Shown: in pieces, positions 18,904-28,220 of the stretch
Position numbering within the stretch: the stretch's first letter is position 1
Layout of the letters: every line of letters begins with the position of its first letter
DNA from: Psychromonas sp. MME1
GTDB taxonomy: Bacteria; Pseudomonadota; Gammaproteobacteria; Enterobacterales; Psychromonadaceae
Length of the DNA: 64,000 bases
Direction of reading: 5' to 3'
Assembly (NCBI RefSeq): GCF_041080865.1
Contig: NZ_CP160906.1
Span: 3,247,629-3,311,628 of the forward strand
The notes under the pieces: model-generated
Seen by the model: the letters and a program-made list of their open reading frames with translations, nothing else
What the model was told of the DNA's origin: nothing
Database searches by the model: none
Program-made: the position numbers and the translations under genes

Positions 18904-18975
18904 ACTTCAATTGTATGCCTCGCATCTCGCTACGCTTGTTCTTATTGACTTTGCTTCTTGAAGTATCATGGGTAT
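18904..18975. repeat. interspersed palindromic repeat, TATACCC family, copy C
   Basis: The right end (GACTTTGCTTCTTGAAGTATCATGGGTATA, 18946-18975) is nearly identical to that of the copy ending at 3672. The left half is degenerate. It abuts the lexA promoter region. Confidence 0.6.
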
Positions 18976-18982
18976 AGATATA

Positions 18983-19002
18983 CACTGTTATTATTTACAG
19001 TT
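18983..19002. promoter_or_regulatory. LexA-binding site (SOS box) upstream of lexA
   Basis: CACTGTTATTATTTACAGTT matches the CTGT-N8-ACAG consensus of gammaproteobacterial SOS boxes and lies 12 bp before the lexA start, as expected for autoregulation. Confidence 0.9.
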
Positions 19003-19014
19003 CATAGGTGATTT

Positions 19015-19644
19015 ATGAAAGAGCTAACTAAACGTCAGAGCGAAGTTTTGGCGGTTATTAAAGATTGTATCAATAAAACGGGTATGCCTCCGACGCGTGT
19101 TGAATTAGCTAAAATGCTGGGATTTCGCAGTGCAAATGCCGCAGAAGAGCATCTCAAAGCCCTCGCTCGTAAAGGGGCTATTGAAATATTATCGGGAACT
19201 TCTCGGGGTATTCGCATTTTAGGCGAAGATAAAGCCGACCCCACCGAGTACGAACAGGGATTACCTTTAATCGGTCTAGTTGCCGCGGGTGAACCTATTC
19301 TTGCACAGGAGCACGTTGAAGCGCATTACAATGTAGATCCTTCTTTGTTTCATCCTCAGGCCAATTTCCTGTTGCGGGTACAAGGTGAGAGTATGAAAGA
19401 CATTGGCATTATGGATGGTGATCTACTGGCTGTGCATAAAACGCAAGATATTAAAAATGGCCAAGTCGTCGTTGCCCGGGTGGAAGACGATGTTACTGTA
19501 AAGCGTTTTTATCGTGAAGGAGATCAAGTGCTATTAAAAGCGGAAAATAGCTTATTTGATCCCATTAAAGTAGATTTACAATATCAGCCGTTTGCAATCG
19601 AAGGTATCGCTGTAGGCGTGATCCGTAATAGTGACTGGATGTAG
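19015..19644 (+). CDS. lexA: LexA repressor
   Basis: 209-residue transcriptional repressor and self-cleaving protease of the SOS response. The N-terminal winged helix ([27 protein letters not shown]) is followed by the peptidase S24 domain. The cleavage site is Ala91-Gly92 and the catalytic dyad Ser126 (GESMKD) and Lys163 (VTVKRF). The sequence is seven residues longer than E. coli LexA in the linker. A good SOS box precedes it. It heads a likely operon with the SCO-family gene and dinF. Confidence 0.98.
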   Translation: MKELTKRQSEVLAVIKDCINKTGMPPTRVELAKMLGFRSANAAEEHLKALARKGAIEILSGTSRGIRILGEDKADPTEYEQGLPLIGLVAAGEPILAQEHVEAHYNVDPSLFHPQANFLLRVQGESMKDIGIMDGDLLAVHKTQDIKNGQVVVARVEDDVTVKRFYREGDQVLLKAENSLFDPIKVDLQYQPFAIEGIAVGVIRNSDWM

Positions 19645-19647
19645 AAA

Positions 19648-20283
19648 ATGAAATTAGGGATGATTTTTTTTGTAGCGGTTTTGTTGATTGCTAGCTGTAT
19701 TGCTGGTGGTCTTCAAAGTTATTTAATAACGACATCTAATGCAGATGTTGAGTTGCAGGAAAAAGGAAAACGAGTTCCTCCCTTTTCATTTACTGCTTCA
19801 TCGGGTGGATTTTTTTCTAATAACGAGTTAGCGGATAAATGGACGCTTTTTTTTATCGGTTATACTTTTTGTCCCGACATTTGTCCGACAACATTAGCAG
19901 ACCTCGATCGTATCTATCCTAAATTGGTCGAAGCGCAAGGTAGTCAGACTCAAATTGTTTTTATTTCCGTTGATCCCAATCGCGATAAAGCGGCCCACCT
20001 CGCTGATTATATTCATTATTTTAATCCGAACTTTATCGCATTAAGTAGCACTCATGAACAACTTATCCCCTTTACACAAGCGCTTGGTTTAGTCTATAGC
20101 ATAGTTGATGAAGGATATGAAGGTCCCTTTTATTTGATTGACCATAGTGCTTCTTTGGTACTTATTAACCCCAATGGCGAGCATCATGCGACCTTTAAGG
20201 CGGGGGTGAATGAGCAAGGGATTGCGCACGTTGATATGGATGCAATGGTTGACCATATTCATCGCTTTCAGCAACAGTGGTAG
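19648..20283 (+). CDS. SCO1/SenC-family thioredoxin-fold copper chaperone
   Basis: 211-residue membrane-anchored protein facing the periplasm. SCO proteins deliver copper to cytochrome oxidase CuA sites or act as redox sensors. The ligands are Cys75 and Cys79 (TFCPDICP) and His166 (LIDHSA). The N-terminal hydrophobic segment contains IASC at position 17, which could be a lipobox. It lies three bases after lexA and 31 bp before dinF, so it seems to be transcribed from the SOS-controlled promoter. No cytochrome oxidase genes are near. SOS control of a copper chaperone would be unusual and is inferred only from position. Confidence 0.9.
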   Translation: MKLGMIFFVAVLLIASCIAGGLQSYLITTSNADVELQEKGKRVPPFSFTASSGGFFSNNELADKWTLFFIGYTFCPDICPTTLADLDRIYPKLVEAQGSQTQIVFISVDPNRDKAAHLADYIHYFNPNFIALSSTHEQLIPFTQALGLVYSIVDEGYEGPFYLIDHSASLVLINPNGEHHATFKAGVNEQGIAHVDMDAMVDHIHRFQQQW

Positions 20284-20314
20284 TCACCTTTTTACATAAC
20301 GAATAACAAAGTAA

Positions 20315-21658
20315 ATGTCTTTATTTGATTTTTCGATACATAAAAAAATATTCGCTATCGCTCTGCCGATGATGCTTTCAAATATTAGTGTGCCACTGCT
20401 TGGACTGGTGGATACTATGGTTATAGGGCATCTGCCTGAATCATATTATTTGGCGGGGGTTGCTGTCGGCTCCATGATTGTTACGCTGCTGTTTTGGATA
20501 TTAGTATTTTTACGAATGTCGACGACAGGTTTAGTTGCACAGGCCTATGGGGCAAATGATTTTTCACTTATTTTACGTTTATTAATGCAATCAATAGCCA
20601 TCGCATTACTATTAGCGATGGTAATTCTATTATTACAGTTTCCCATTGCTGAACTTGCTTTTTATTTTGTTGATGGCAGTGAGCAAGTGCTGCGCTATGC
20701 GCGCCAATATTTTGATATCCGAGTTTGGAGTGCGCCTGCGGCATTAGTTAATATGGTGCTATTGGGGTGGTTATTAGGCATGCAGAATGCGAAAGTCCCC
20801 ATGTTTTTATTGATTGTTACCAACCTGGTTAATATGCTGCTAAGTGTCTTATTCGTTGTCGTTTTTAAATGGCAAGTCGCAGGGGTTGCCTGGGCATCAT
20901 TAAGTGCTGATTATATCGCCTTAATGTGTGGTTGTTATTTTGTTTTTAAGCGACTTAGACCGCACTACCAAAAGGGAGATCTTACAAAATCCTACCATCT
21001 ATTAATGCAATTCACCTCCTTAAAACGCTTTATCACATTAAACATGGATATATTTATTCGCACACTATGTTTGCAGATAACCTTTGCCTTTATGACGATG
21101 CAAGGGGTGAAGTTAGGTGATGATATTGTCTCTGCGAATGCTGTTTTAATGCAATTTTTACTAATCATCTCATTTTCTATGGATGGCTTGGCCTATGCCG
21201 TAGAGGCATTGATAGGCAAAAGTATTGGTCAGCGTAATTTATCGTCATTAAAACAGAGTATCAATGCGACCTTATTTTGGGCCTTTCTATTTTGTCTCAT
21301 TCAATTTGTTGCTTTTTATAGCTATGGTGATTGGATTATTGCGCAAATAACATCCATTAAACATGTGCAAGATGAAGCAAATCACTACTTGCCATGGTTG
21401 ATTATTGTTCCAATAACGGCGATGTTAGGATTTGTTTTTGATGGTGTCTTCATCGGTATGACACGCGCTAAAGAGATGCGCAATAGCATGATATTTTCCT
21501 TGGTCGTAGTATATTTCCCCTTTTGGTTGCTTTTTTCAGGGCAAGGTAATCACGCGCTTTGGATCGCGATGAATGCTTTTATGTTATCGCGAGGGGTAAG
21601 CTTGTTGTGGATATATAGACGTATTGATAGGCAGGGAAGGCTTTTGCTTCCCACCTAA
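20315..21658 (+). CDS. dinF: MATE-family efflux transporter DinF
   Basis: 447-residue polytopic inner-membrane protein with about 12 hydrophobic segments, MATE family, DinF branch, an Na+ or H+ coupled exporter. The N-terminus (IFAIALPMMLSNISVPLLGLVDTMVIGHL) is the classic MATE signature. Its place downstream of lexA matches the lexA-dinF arrangement of E. coli, apart from the intervening SCO gene. It converges on the acetyltransferase gene with only two bases between. Confidence 0.93.
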   Translation: MSLFDFSIHKKIFAIALPMMLSNISVPLLGLVDTMVIGHLPESYYLAGVAVGSMIVTLLFWILVFLRMSTTGLVAQAYGANDFSLILRLLMQSIAIALLLAMVILLLQFPIAELAFYFVDGSEQVLRYARQYFDIRVWSAPAALVNMVLLGWLLGMQNAKVPMFLLIVTNLVNMLLSVLFVVVFKWQVAGVAWASLSADYIALMCGCYFVFKRLRPHYQKGDLTKSYHLLMQFTSLKRFITLNMDIFIRTLCLQITFAFMTMQGVKLGDDIVSANAVLMQFLLIISFSMDGLAYAVEALIGKSIGQRNLSSLKQSINATLFWAFLFCLIQFVAFYSYGDWIIAQITSIKHVQDEANHYLPWLIIVPITAMLGFVFDGVFIGMTRAKEMRNSMIFSLVVVYFPFWLLFSGQGNHALWIAMNAFMLSRGVSLLWIYRRIDRQGRLLLPT

Positions 21659-21660
21659 AT

Positions 21661-22146
21661 TTATTTGTTGAGAGATTTAGTCCAAAAAATAGCACTTCCA
21701 TAAGCGGGATCTAATTGATAACCTGAAAAGCCTTGTTTTTCATAGGCTTTCTTTGCTATCTCGTTTCCTTCTAGTACTTCTAAAGTAATTTTGCAGCAAT
21801 CTCGAGAATGGGCAATGCGCTCTATTTCAGAAAAAAGCAGTGAGGTTAACCCTTGACCGCGAAAATCATTATGCACTACGACATCATGGATATTAAATAG
21901 CGGTTTGCAGGCAAATGTTGAAAATCCTTCGATAGCTGTTAATAGTGCCGCGGGCGTTTTATCCTTAAAGACTAAAACAATAAAAATATCAGACCGTTTT
22001 AATAGTGCAGCAACCAGATTCTGTTTGGCAAAATCAGATAAATCTTCACCGCCACCCATAGGATCAGAGGCATAGTGAGACATCAGTGTTAAATAAGCTT
22101 GTGCATGGTCAGCATTGCTCAAATCAGCTTGCATAGTGGTAAACAT
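21661..22146 (-). CDS. GNAT-family N-acetyltransferase
   Basis: 161-residue protein. The acetyl-CoA pyrophosphate loop is seen as VHNDFRGQGLTSLLF (about 93-107), and the later NEIAKKAYEKQGF is the GNAT motif B region. Substrate unknown. The ATG at 22146 is chosen for AAAGGA six bases upstream; a TTG two codons earlier is less likely. Single gene, convergent with dinF. Confidence 0.85.
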   Translation of the reverse strand: MFTTMQADLSNADHAQAYLTLMSHYASDPMGGGEDLSDFAKQNLVAALLKRSDIFIVLVFKDKTPAALLTAIEGFSTFACKPLFNIHDVVVHNDFRGQGLTSLLFSEIERIAHSRDCCKITLEVLEGNEIAKKAYEKQGFSGYQLDPAYGSAIFWTKSLNK

Positions 22147-22232
22147 TGACAATCCTTTACTAATAAATAGGTTAAATAGTTTTTCATAATATCATTAAAT
22201 TTAAAGCTTTGTTGTATTGGTCATATTGAGTT

Positions 22233-22248
22233 AGACTTCTAGATGTCT
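22233..22248. promoter_or_regulatory. MetJ operator (two met boxes) upstream of metA
   Basis: AGACTTCTAGATGTCT consists of two adjacent 8-base met boxes close to the AGACGTCT consensus. It lies 31 bp before the metA start, so MetJ with S-adenosylmethionine would repress metA. metJ itself is not in the window. Confidence 0.85.
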
Positions 22249-22279
22249 AAAACTATTACATCTATTCTGTGGAGGTTAT

Positions 22280-23203
22280 ATGCCTATTCGTATTCCTGAT
22301 GATCTGCCTGCGGCGGGCATTTTAAAGTCTGAAAATATTTTTACTATGTCTGAATCACGTGCAAGTCACCAGAATATTCGTCCATTGCGTGTGCTGATTT
22401 TAAATTTGATGCCAAAGAAAATTGAAACCGAAACACAGTTGATGCGTTTGCTCTCGAACACACCATTACAGGTTAATATCGAGCTTATTCGTGTCGATGC
22501 GCGCGCATCAAGAAATACACCGACAGAGCATTTAAATAAATTTTATAGTGATTTTGAGCGAGTCAAAAATCAGAAATGGGATGGTTTTATTATCACAGGT
22601 GCGCCCTTGGGTAGCGTTCCCTTTGAAGAGGTTTACTACTGGGATAAATTTAAAGAGATAGTTGAATGGTCTCGCCATAATGTAACCTCAACCATGTTTT
22701 TATGTTGGGCGGCACAAGCTGCACTTAACTATTTATATAATTTAGAAAAAGTAACGCGTAAAACAAAGCTTTCTGGTATTTATCAACATACGACTTATAA
22801 CCATCACCATCCTTTAGTACGAGGATTTGACGACCAGTTTTGGGCGCCATTATCACGTGTTGCTGAATTTGATTCGGAGTATATTTCAGATCATACTGAT
22901 TTAACGATATTTGCTGATGCCCCCGGTGCTGGTGTCTATTTAGCGGCGAGTCCAAAATGTCAGCAAGTGTTTATTACAGGCCATCCAGAATATGATGCCA
23001 ATACCTTAAATAATGAATATTTACGAGATCTGGATGAGGGATTGAACCCTAATTTACCCGTTAATTATTACCCTAATGATGACGAAAATGAATTACCACG
23101 GGCGACTTGGAGAAGTCATGGTAATTTACTTTATAGCAACTGGTTAAATTACTGTGTTTATCAAGTGACCCCTTACGATTTTGGTAAACACAATAGCGAT
23201 TAA
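22280..23203 (+). CDS. metA: homoserine O-succinyltransferase
   Basis: 307-residue cytoplasmic enzyme catalysing the first committed step of methionine synthesis, homoserine + succinyl-CoA. The catalytic cysteine is in [11 protein letters not shown] (about Cys142) and the His-Glu pair in ITGHPEYD (about 235-237). GGAGG lies upstream of the ATG. The family includes acetyltransferases; acyl specificity is inferred from relatives. MetJ control is suggested by the operator upstream. Confidence 0.96.
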   Translation: MPIRIPDDLPAAGILKSENIFTMSESRASHQNIRPLRVLILNLMPKKIETETQLMRLLSNTPLQVNIELIRVDARASRNTPTEHLNKFYSDFERVKNQKWDGFIITGAPLGSVPFEEVYYWDKFKEIVEWSRHNVTSTMFLCWAAQAALNYLYNLEKVTRKTKLSGIYQHTTYNHHHPLVRGFDDQFWAPLSRVAEFDSEYISDHTDLTIFADAPGAGVYLAASPKCQQVFITGHPEYDANTLNNEYLRDLDEGLNPNLPVNYYPNDDENELPRATWRSHGNLLYSNWLNYCVYQVTPYDFGKHNSD

Positions 23204-23874
23204 ATTAATTGTGATCTTGCTTTGGAAATTTTAATTAAAGTTACTTGAAATAGTAGCAATAGAGAAAATCAAGACTACACTTACAATGTTAGAGTAGAGG
23301 AAAAAAGAGTACCTTTAGCGCAACAAGCGTGAGAGTTTGTTGATTATCTTAAAACAGTTTTGGAGGGATTATTATTACTTCATATCGTTTTTTGGTGAGA
23401 TTGTTATCCAATCAGGAGTTGCGTTAGGTAGCTCGTAGGCCTGAGGGCAATAGGATAAAATCTTTTATTTTGACGCTTTTATAACAGTGATAAGGTGGAA
23501 AGTAAGAGTAGAACGCTAGTTGTAGATTTTTTCATAAATAGGGAGGAATTAAATATTATTACTTCGTATCAGTTTATTAAAGATGGTAATCAAATCAGGA
23601 GCTTGTGATTAACAACAGCTCATTGCCAGAATGGCGCCTAGGTTAACCGTCTTTTACAACGTGATAGTCGATGGCATGTTAAGTTTATTTTTTATTATCT
23701 GTTTAGGTTGTTAAAGCTCTTTTTGATTGAAAGTCTGTTTCTTAATAAGCCGTTGTTGTTTGTATTTTAGGTTTATACAGATAATGGAGTAGCAAGCTGA
23801 TGGATGGCGGAAGAGTCAGTCCGATGATATTAAATAATATTTATAGTCATGACATTACAATGCTCTTTTAAGTT
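23204..23874. other. gene-free region ending in a terminator
   Basis: About 670 bp with no open frame of note on either strand. It holds an imperfect direct repeat (23362-23424 and 23542-23607) and ends at a strong rho-independent terminator. It could be a long metA 3' untranslated region, an unrecognised non-coding RNA, or decayed DNA; I cannot tell which. Confidence 0.5.
23362..23607 (+). repeat. imperfect direct repeat, two units of about 65 bp
   Basis: Unit 1 (23362-23424) and unit 2 (23542-23607) both start with GGAGG, share ATTATTACTTC-TATC, and end in AATCAGGAG. They differ by several substitutions and small gaps. Spacing between unit starts is 180 bp. Confidence 0.55.
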
Positions 23875-23905
23875 AAAAGCGAGCCCCTGCGGTTCGCTTT
23901 TTTTA
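23875..23905 (+). terminator. rho-independent terminator
   Basis: AAGCGAGCC-CCTGC-GGTTCGCTT followed by a run of T residues. No coding gene lies within 650 bp upstream on this strand, so it ends either a long metA transcript or an unannotated RNA. Confidence 0.85.
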
Positions 23906-23939
23906 TGTTGATAGAAAATAACTCATAGAACTATTTTGT

Positions 23940-24104
23940 TAATACCAATTGGATTAAGTATGTGATCTAAATTTTGCGCAGGAAAAATGGCTTAATTTGA
24001 GGCGTAAGTTGATGTAAATGGTTGCTCCCTTTACGAAACTTACAACAAAAAAGTAAGTTATTTTAACTAGAAAAATAGATCAGCCATTTACTCCGGCGGG
24101 TATA
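23940..24104 (+). repeat. MITE-like element, short copy
   Basis: 165 bp beginning TAATACCAATTGGATTAAG and ending CTCCGGCGGGTATA, a degenerate inverted copy of the start. The interior (ATGTGATCTAAATTTTGCGC, AGGCGTAAGTTGATGTAAAT) aligns with the copies at 18625 (opposite strand) and 56365. It lies upstream of metH. Confidence 0.85.
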
Positions 24105-24341
24105 ACCATTTGATTTTATGTTGTAAATTATCTCCGTTATCTCTTTCGATAAATATAACCGTATTTCCCCACAATTAATTCTTCGGTTTTTGGCTTGATG
24201 TTGCTGCCACTCTGTATTACTTCTAATAATTTATTCATTATTTATAACAAAAAATTTCAATTAGTTATTACTTTTATGGCGTAAATCCAGACGGCTTTTA
24301 TGTTAACATGCTGTTCAATTATTGTTGTTGCAGGGAAATAT

Positions 24342-27300
24342 ATGTCAATTAGTGATCGCAGTGCGCTTATAAAAGCGCAATTACAAAAACAGATTCTTCT
24401 TATTGATGGTGGCATGGGCACCATGATCCAAGATTATAAATTTGCAGAAGAAGATTATCGTGGTGAACGCTTTGCTGATTGGCCCTGTGATGTTAAGGGA
24501 AATAACGATCTTCTCGTCTTGTCGCAACCTGATGTAATTGCAGACATTCACCGACAATATCTTGATGCCGGTGCAGATATTTTGGAAACAAACACCTTTA
24601 ATGCTACGACGATTGCGATGGCTGATTATGAGATGGAATCTCTTTCGGCTGAAATTAATCGTGAAGCCGCACGTATCGCTCGCCAAGTGGCAGACCAAAA
24701 AACAGCAGAAACGCCAGAGCGGCCGCGCTTTGTCGCTGGCGTACTTGGGCCTACAAATCGCACTTGTTCTATCTCTCCCGATGTTAATGACCCCGGTTTT
24801 CGTAATGTTAGCTTTGATGAGTTAGTCGTTGCTTATACTGAATCGACACTGGCGTTAATTGAGGGGGGGTGTGATCTGCTGTTAGTGGAAACCATTTTTG
24901 ATACCCTTAATGCCAAAGCGGCTGTTTTTGCGATTAGTGGTGTTTTTGAAAAGATAGGTTATAAATTACCAGTAATGATCTCTGGGACGATTACCGATGC
25001 CTCTGGACGCACGCTTTCTGGGCAAACGACAGAAGCTTTTTACAACTCATTACGTCATATTGAACCTCTCTCATTTGGCTTGAATTGCGCTTTAGGGCCC
25101 GATGAATTGCGCCAGTATGTGCAAGAAATGTCTCGCATCTCAGAAACCTACGTGTCGGCACACCCTAATGCAGGTTTACCTAATGCCTTCGGTGAATATG
25201 ATTTAGAAGCTGATGAAATGGCTGAGCATATTAAAGAGTGGGCTGAAAGTGGTTTTTTAAATCTAGTCGGTGGTTGTTGTGGTACGACTCCTGCGCATAT
25301 TAAAGCAATGGCTGATGCGGTTGCAGGTGTCAAGCCTCGCGAAATTCCTGAAATTGAAGTTGCTTGTCGTTTAAGTGGTTTAGAAGCATTAACCATTAAA
25401 AAGAGTTCATTATTTCAAAATGTGGGTGAACGGACCAATGTGACCGGTTCGGCACGTTTTAAGCGTTTAATCAAAGATGAACTCTATGATGAAGCGTTAG
25501 AGGTTGCGCTACAGCAAGTGGTTGCGGGTGCTGATATTATTGATATCAACATGGATGAAGCGATGCTTGATTCATTGTATGCGATGCAGCGTTTCCTTAA
25601 TTTATGTGCTTCTGAGCCAGATATTTCTCGTGTACCCATTATGGTCGATTCGTCAAAATGGGAAATATTAGAAGCGGGTTTAAAGTGTGTGCAAGGTAAA
25701 GGAATTGTCAACTCCATTAGTATGAAAGAGGGGGTTGATAAGTTTATCGAACAGGCAACATTGATACGTCGTTATGGTTTTGCTGTGATTGTCATGGCCT
25801 TTGATGAAGTGGGGCAGGCCGATACGCGTGCTCGTAAATTTGAAATTTGTCAGCGCTCCTATGATATTTTGGTGAATCAAGTTGGTTTCCCGCCTGAAGA
25901 TATTATTTTCGATCCTAATATATTCGCCGTAGCGACTGGGATTGAAGAACATAATAATTATGCCGTTGATTTTATCGAAGCGGTTAAGGATATTAAAGAT
26001 AACCTGCCCCATGCGATGATTTCCGGTGGTGTTTCGAATGTCTCTTTCTCATTCCGTGGTAATAATCCGGTGCGTGAGGCTATTCATGCCGTCTTCCTTT
26101 ACTACTGTTGTAAAAACGGGATGGATATGGGGATCGTTAATGCTGAGCAGTTAGCAATTTATGATGATATTCCCAAAGAGTTAAAAGATGCCGTTGAAGC
26201 AGTGGTGCTTAATACTAGCCCCGATGCTACCGATGCACTACTCGACATTGCTGAAAAATATCGAGATTCCGGTGTCGAAAAAGTGGACGATGGCAAGGCG
26301 TTAGAGTGGCGTACACTCCCTGTTAATGAACGTATTGCCCATGCCCTAGTCAAAGGGATCACTGAATTCATCGAACAAGATACCGAAGAAGCTCGTCTCT
26401 CGTTTGCTATGCCGATTGAGGTTATTGAAGGTCCTTTGATGGATGGCATGAATATTGTGGGGGATTTATTCGGTGCGGGTAAAATGTTCCTCCCTCAGGT
26501 TGTTAAATCCGCTCGCGTAATGAAACAAGCGGTTGCCTACCTCAATCCCTATATTGAATTGACTAAACAGGCTGGAGAGAGTAACGGTAAAATAGTCATG
26601 GCAACGGTCAAAGGCGATGTCCACGATATTGGTAAAAATATTGTGGGGGTTATTTTGCAGTGTAATAACTATGAGATCATTGACTTGGGTGTGATGGTGC
26701 CGACGGACAAAATAATCAAAACGGCGATCGCGGAAAATGCCGATATTATTGGATTGTCGGGCTTGATCACTCCTTCTCTTGATGAAATGGTTTATGTTGC
26801 CAAAGAGATGCAACGTCAAGGATTAACATTACCTCTACTCATTGGTGGTGCAACAACTTCCAAAGCCCATACCGCAGTGAAAATAGAGCAAAATTATGAC
26901 CACCCTGTTGTCTATGTTTCGAATGCTTCGCGAGCAGTAGGGGTATGTCAAAAGCTATTAACGCCGAAACATAAAGAAGAGTTTGTTGCCAAATTAGATG
27001 AAGATTATCGCCGTGTACGCGAGCAGCATGCAAATAAACGGCCACGTAGTGCGCCTATTTCACTACAACGCGCGCGTGCCAATAGCGCTAAAATTGATTG
27101 GGCAAATTACCAACCACCTGTACCGAATAAACTTGGTGTACAAGTGATCACTAAAATGCCGATCGCGGTACTGCGTGACTATATTGACTGGACACCTTTC
27201 TTTATGACTTGGGGCTTAGCGGGAAAATATCCGCGTATTCTACAGGATGACGTTGTTGGTGAAGAGGCTACGCGTCTGTTTAACGATGCGTTAGCGATGT

Positions 27301-28025
27301 TAGATACTATTGCACAACAAGGTGAGATTTCTGCGAGTGGTATTGTTGGTATTTTTCCTGCCAATAGTAATGGTGACAGTATTGAAATATATAGTGATGA
27401 ATCGCGTCGTGAAATATTACAGGTGAGTCATCAATTACGTCAACAAAACGAGAAAAAACCGCCTTTTGTTAATCACTGTTTAGCTGACTATATTGCGCCA
27501 AAATCATCGGGTATCGCCGATTACTTTGCAGCCTTTGCCGTAACCGGGGGGATAGGTGAAAAAGAGGTGGCGAATCGTTATAAAGAAGCACATGACGATT
27601 ACAATGCAATTTTAGTACAAGCGGTCTGCGATCGCTTAGCCGAAGCATTTGCCGAGTATTTGCATCAAAAAACGCGCAAAGAGTACTGGGGCTTTGCTGC
27701 CGATGAGACTTTGCAAAACGATGATTTAATTAGAGAAAAATACCAGGGAATTAGGCCCGCGCCTGGTTACCCTGCTTGCCCTGAACACAGTGAAAAGCAG
27801 GTTATTTGGGATCTGCTTGATGTTGAGGAGCAGATCGGTATGCAGTTAACCTCCAGTTATGCGATGTATCCGGGAGCGGCTGTATCTGGGTGGATATTCT
27901 CGCATCCAGAGAGTAAATATTTTGCAGTTGCACAAATCCAGCAGGATCAACTTGAAGATTATGCGACTCGTAAAGGTTGGGATTTGGCGACCGCTGAACG
28001 TTGGCTTGGTCCTAATTTATCGTAA
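24342..28025 (+). CDS. metH: cobalamin-dependent methionine synthase
   Basis: 1227 residues, the same length as E. coli MetH. It transfers a methyl group from methyltetrahydrofolate to homocysteine through B12. Modules in order: homocysteine domain (zinc cysteines in LNCALG and [10 protein letters not shown], up to about 330), pterin domain ([13 protein letters not shown] onward), B12 domain with the DxHxxG cobalamin motif in [14 protein letters not shown] (about residue 760), and the reactivation domain with [17 protein letters not shown] lies five bases before the ATG at 24342; an in-frame ATG 14 codons upstream lacks such a site. I see no cobalamin riboswitch upstream. Confidence 0.97.
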   Translation: MSISDRSALIKAQLQKQILLIDGGMGTMIQDYKFAEEDYRGERFADWPCDVKGNNDLLVLSQPDVIADIHRQYLDAGADILETNTFNATTIAMADYEMESLSAEINREAARIARQVADQKTAETPERPRFVAGVLGPTNRTCSISPDVNDPGFRNVSFDELVVAYTESTLALIEGGCDLLLVETIFDTLNAKAAVFAISGVFEKIGYKLPVMISGTITDASGRTLSGQTTEAFYNSLRHIEPLSFGLNCALGPDELRQYVQEMSRISETYVSAHPNAGLPNAFGEYDLEADEMAEHIKEWAESGFLNLVGGCCGTTPAHIKAMADAVAGVKPREIPEIEVACRLSGLEALTIKKSSLFQNVGERTNVTGSARFKRLIKDELYDEALEVALQQVVAGADIIDINMDEAMLDSLYAMQRFLNLCASEPDISRVPIMVDSSKWEILEAGLKCVQGKGIVNSISMKEGVDKFIEQATLIRRYGFAVIVMAFDEVGQADTRARKFEICQRSYDILVNQVGFPPEDIIFDPNIFAVATGIEEHNNYAVDFIEAVKDIKDNLPHAMISGGVSNVSFSFRGNNPVREAIHAVFLYYCCKNGMDMGIVNAEQLAIYDDIPKELKDAVEAVVLNTSPDATDALLDIAEKYRDSGVEKVDDGKALEWRTLPVNERIAHALVKGITEFIEQDTEEARLSFAMPIEVIEGPLMDGMNIVGDLFGAGKMFLPQVVKSARVMKQAVAYLNPYIELTKQAGESNGKIVMATVKGDVHDIGKNIVGVILQCNNYEIIDLGVMVPTDKIIKTAIAENADIIGLSGLITPSLDEMVYVAKEMQRQGLTLPLLIGGATTSKAHTAVKIEQNYDHPVVYVSNASRAVGVCQKLLTPKHKEEFVAKLDEDYRRVREQHANKRPRSAPISLQRARANSAKIDWANYQPPVPNKLGVQVITKMPIAVLRDYIDWTPFFMTWGLAGKYPRILQDDVVGEEATRLFNDALAMLDTIAQQGEISASGIVGIFPANSNGDSIEIYSDESRREILQVSHQLRQQNEKKPPFVNHCLADYIAPKSSGIADYFAAFAVTGGIGEKEVANRYKEAHDDYNAILVQAVCDRLAEAFAEYLHQKTRKEYWGFAADETLQNDDLIREKYQGIRPAPGYPACPEHSEKQVIWDLLDVEEQIGMQLTSSYAMYPGAAVSGWIFSHPESKYFAVAQIQQDQLEDYATRKGWDLATAERWLGPNLS

Positions 28026-28042
28026 AGATTAAACTTCGATTT

Positions 28043-28080
28043 AGCTACGCTTACTTATCGACAGTAAGCGTAGCTTTGTT
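28043..28080 (+). terminator. terminator downstream of metH
   Basis: AGCTACGCTTAC and GTAAGCGTAGCT form a perfect 12-bp stem with a 9-base loop, followed by TTGTTGTT. It starts 18 bp after the metH stop. The T tract is interrupted by G. Confidence 0.7.
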
Positions 28081-28082
28081 GT

Positions 28083-28110
28083 TATACCCATACTACTTCG
28101 TTAATTTCCC
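28083..28110. repeat. fragment of the TATACCC repeat family, copy D
   Basis: TATACCCATACTACTTCG matches the terminal sequence of the other copies; the rest of the element is missing. Short, so only suggestive. Confidence 0.4.
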
Positions 28111-28220
28111 TTATCGCCTTTGCTGTTTAATCATTTCTCGACAAATTTTAGAATTATCCTTCCCTTATTGAGTTGACCTCTTTATCATTAACGATCCATT
28201 TTTTAGAGTTGAGTAGACAA

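Noticed and set aside
18694-18948. 84-codon frame between gspN and lexA
   Set aside because: It runs through the MITE-like repeat and part of a second repeat; not protein-like.
24289-24296. A met-box-like octamer (AGACGGCT) upstream of metH
   Set aside because: Single, imperfect octamer; MetJ needs at least two adjacent boxes, as seen at metA.
23700-24341. Cobalamin riboswitch upstream of metH
   Set aside because: I looked for a B12 box and found no convincing one; the region holds a terminator and a MITE-like repeat instead.
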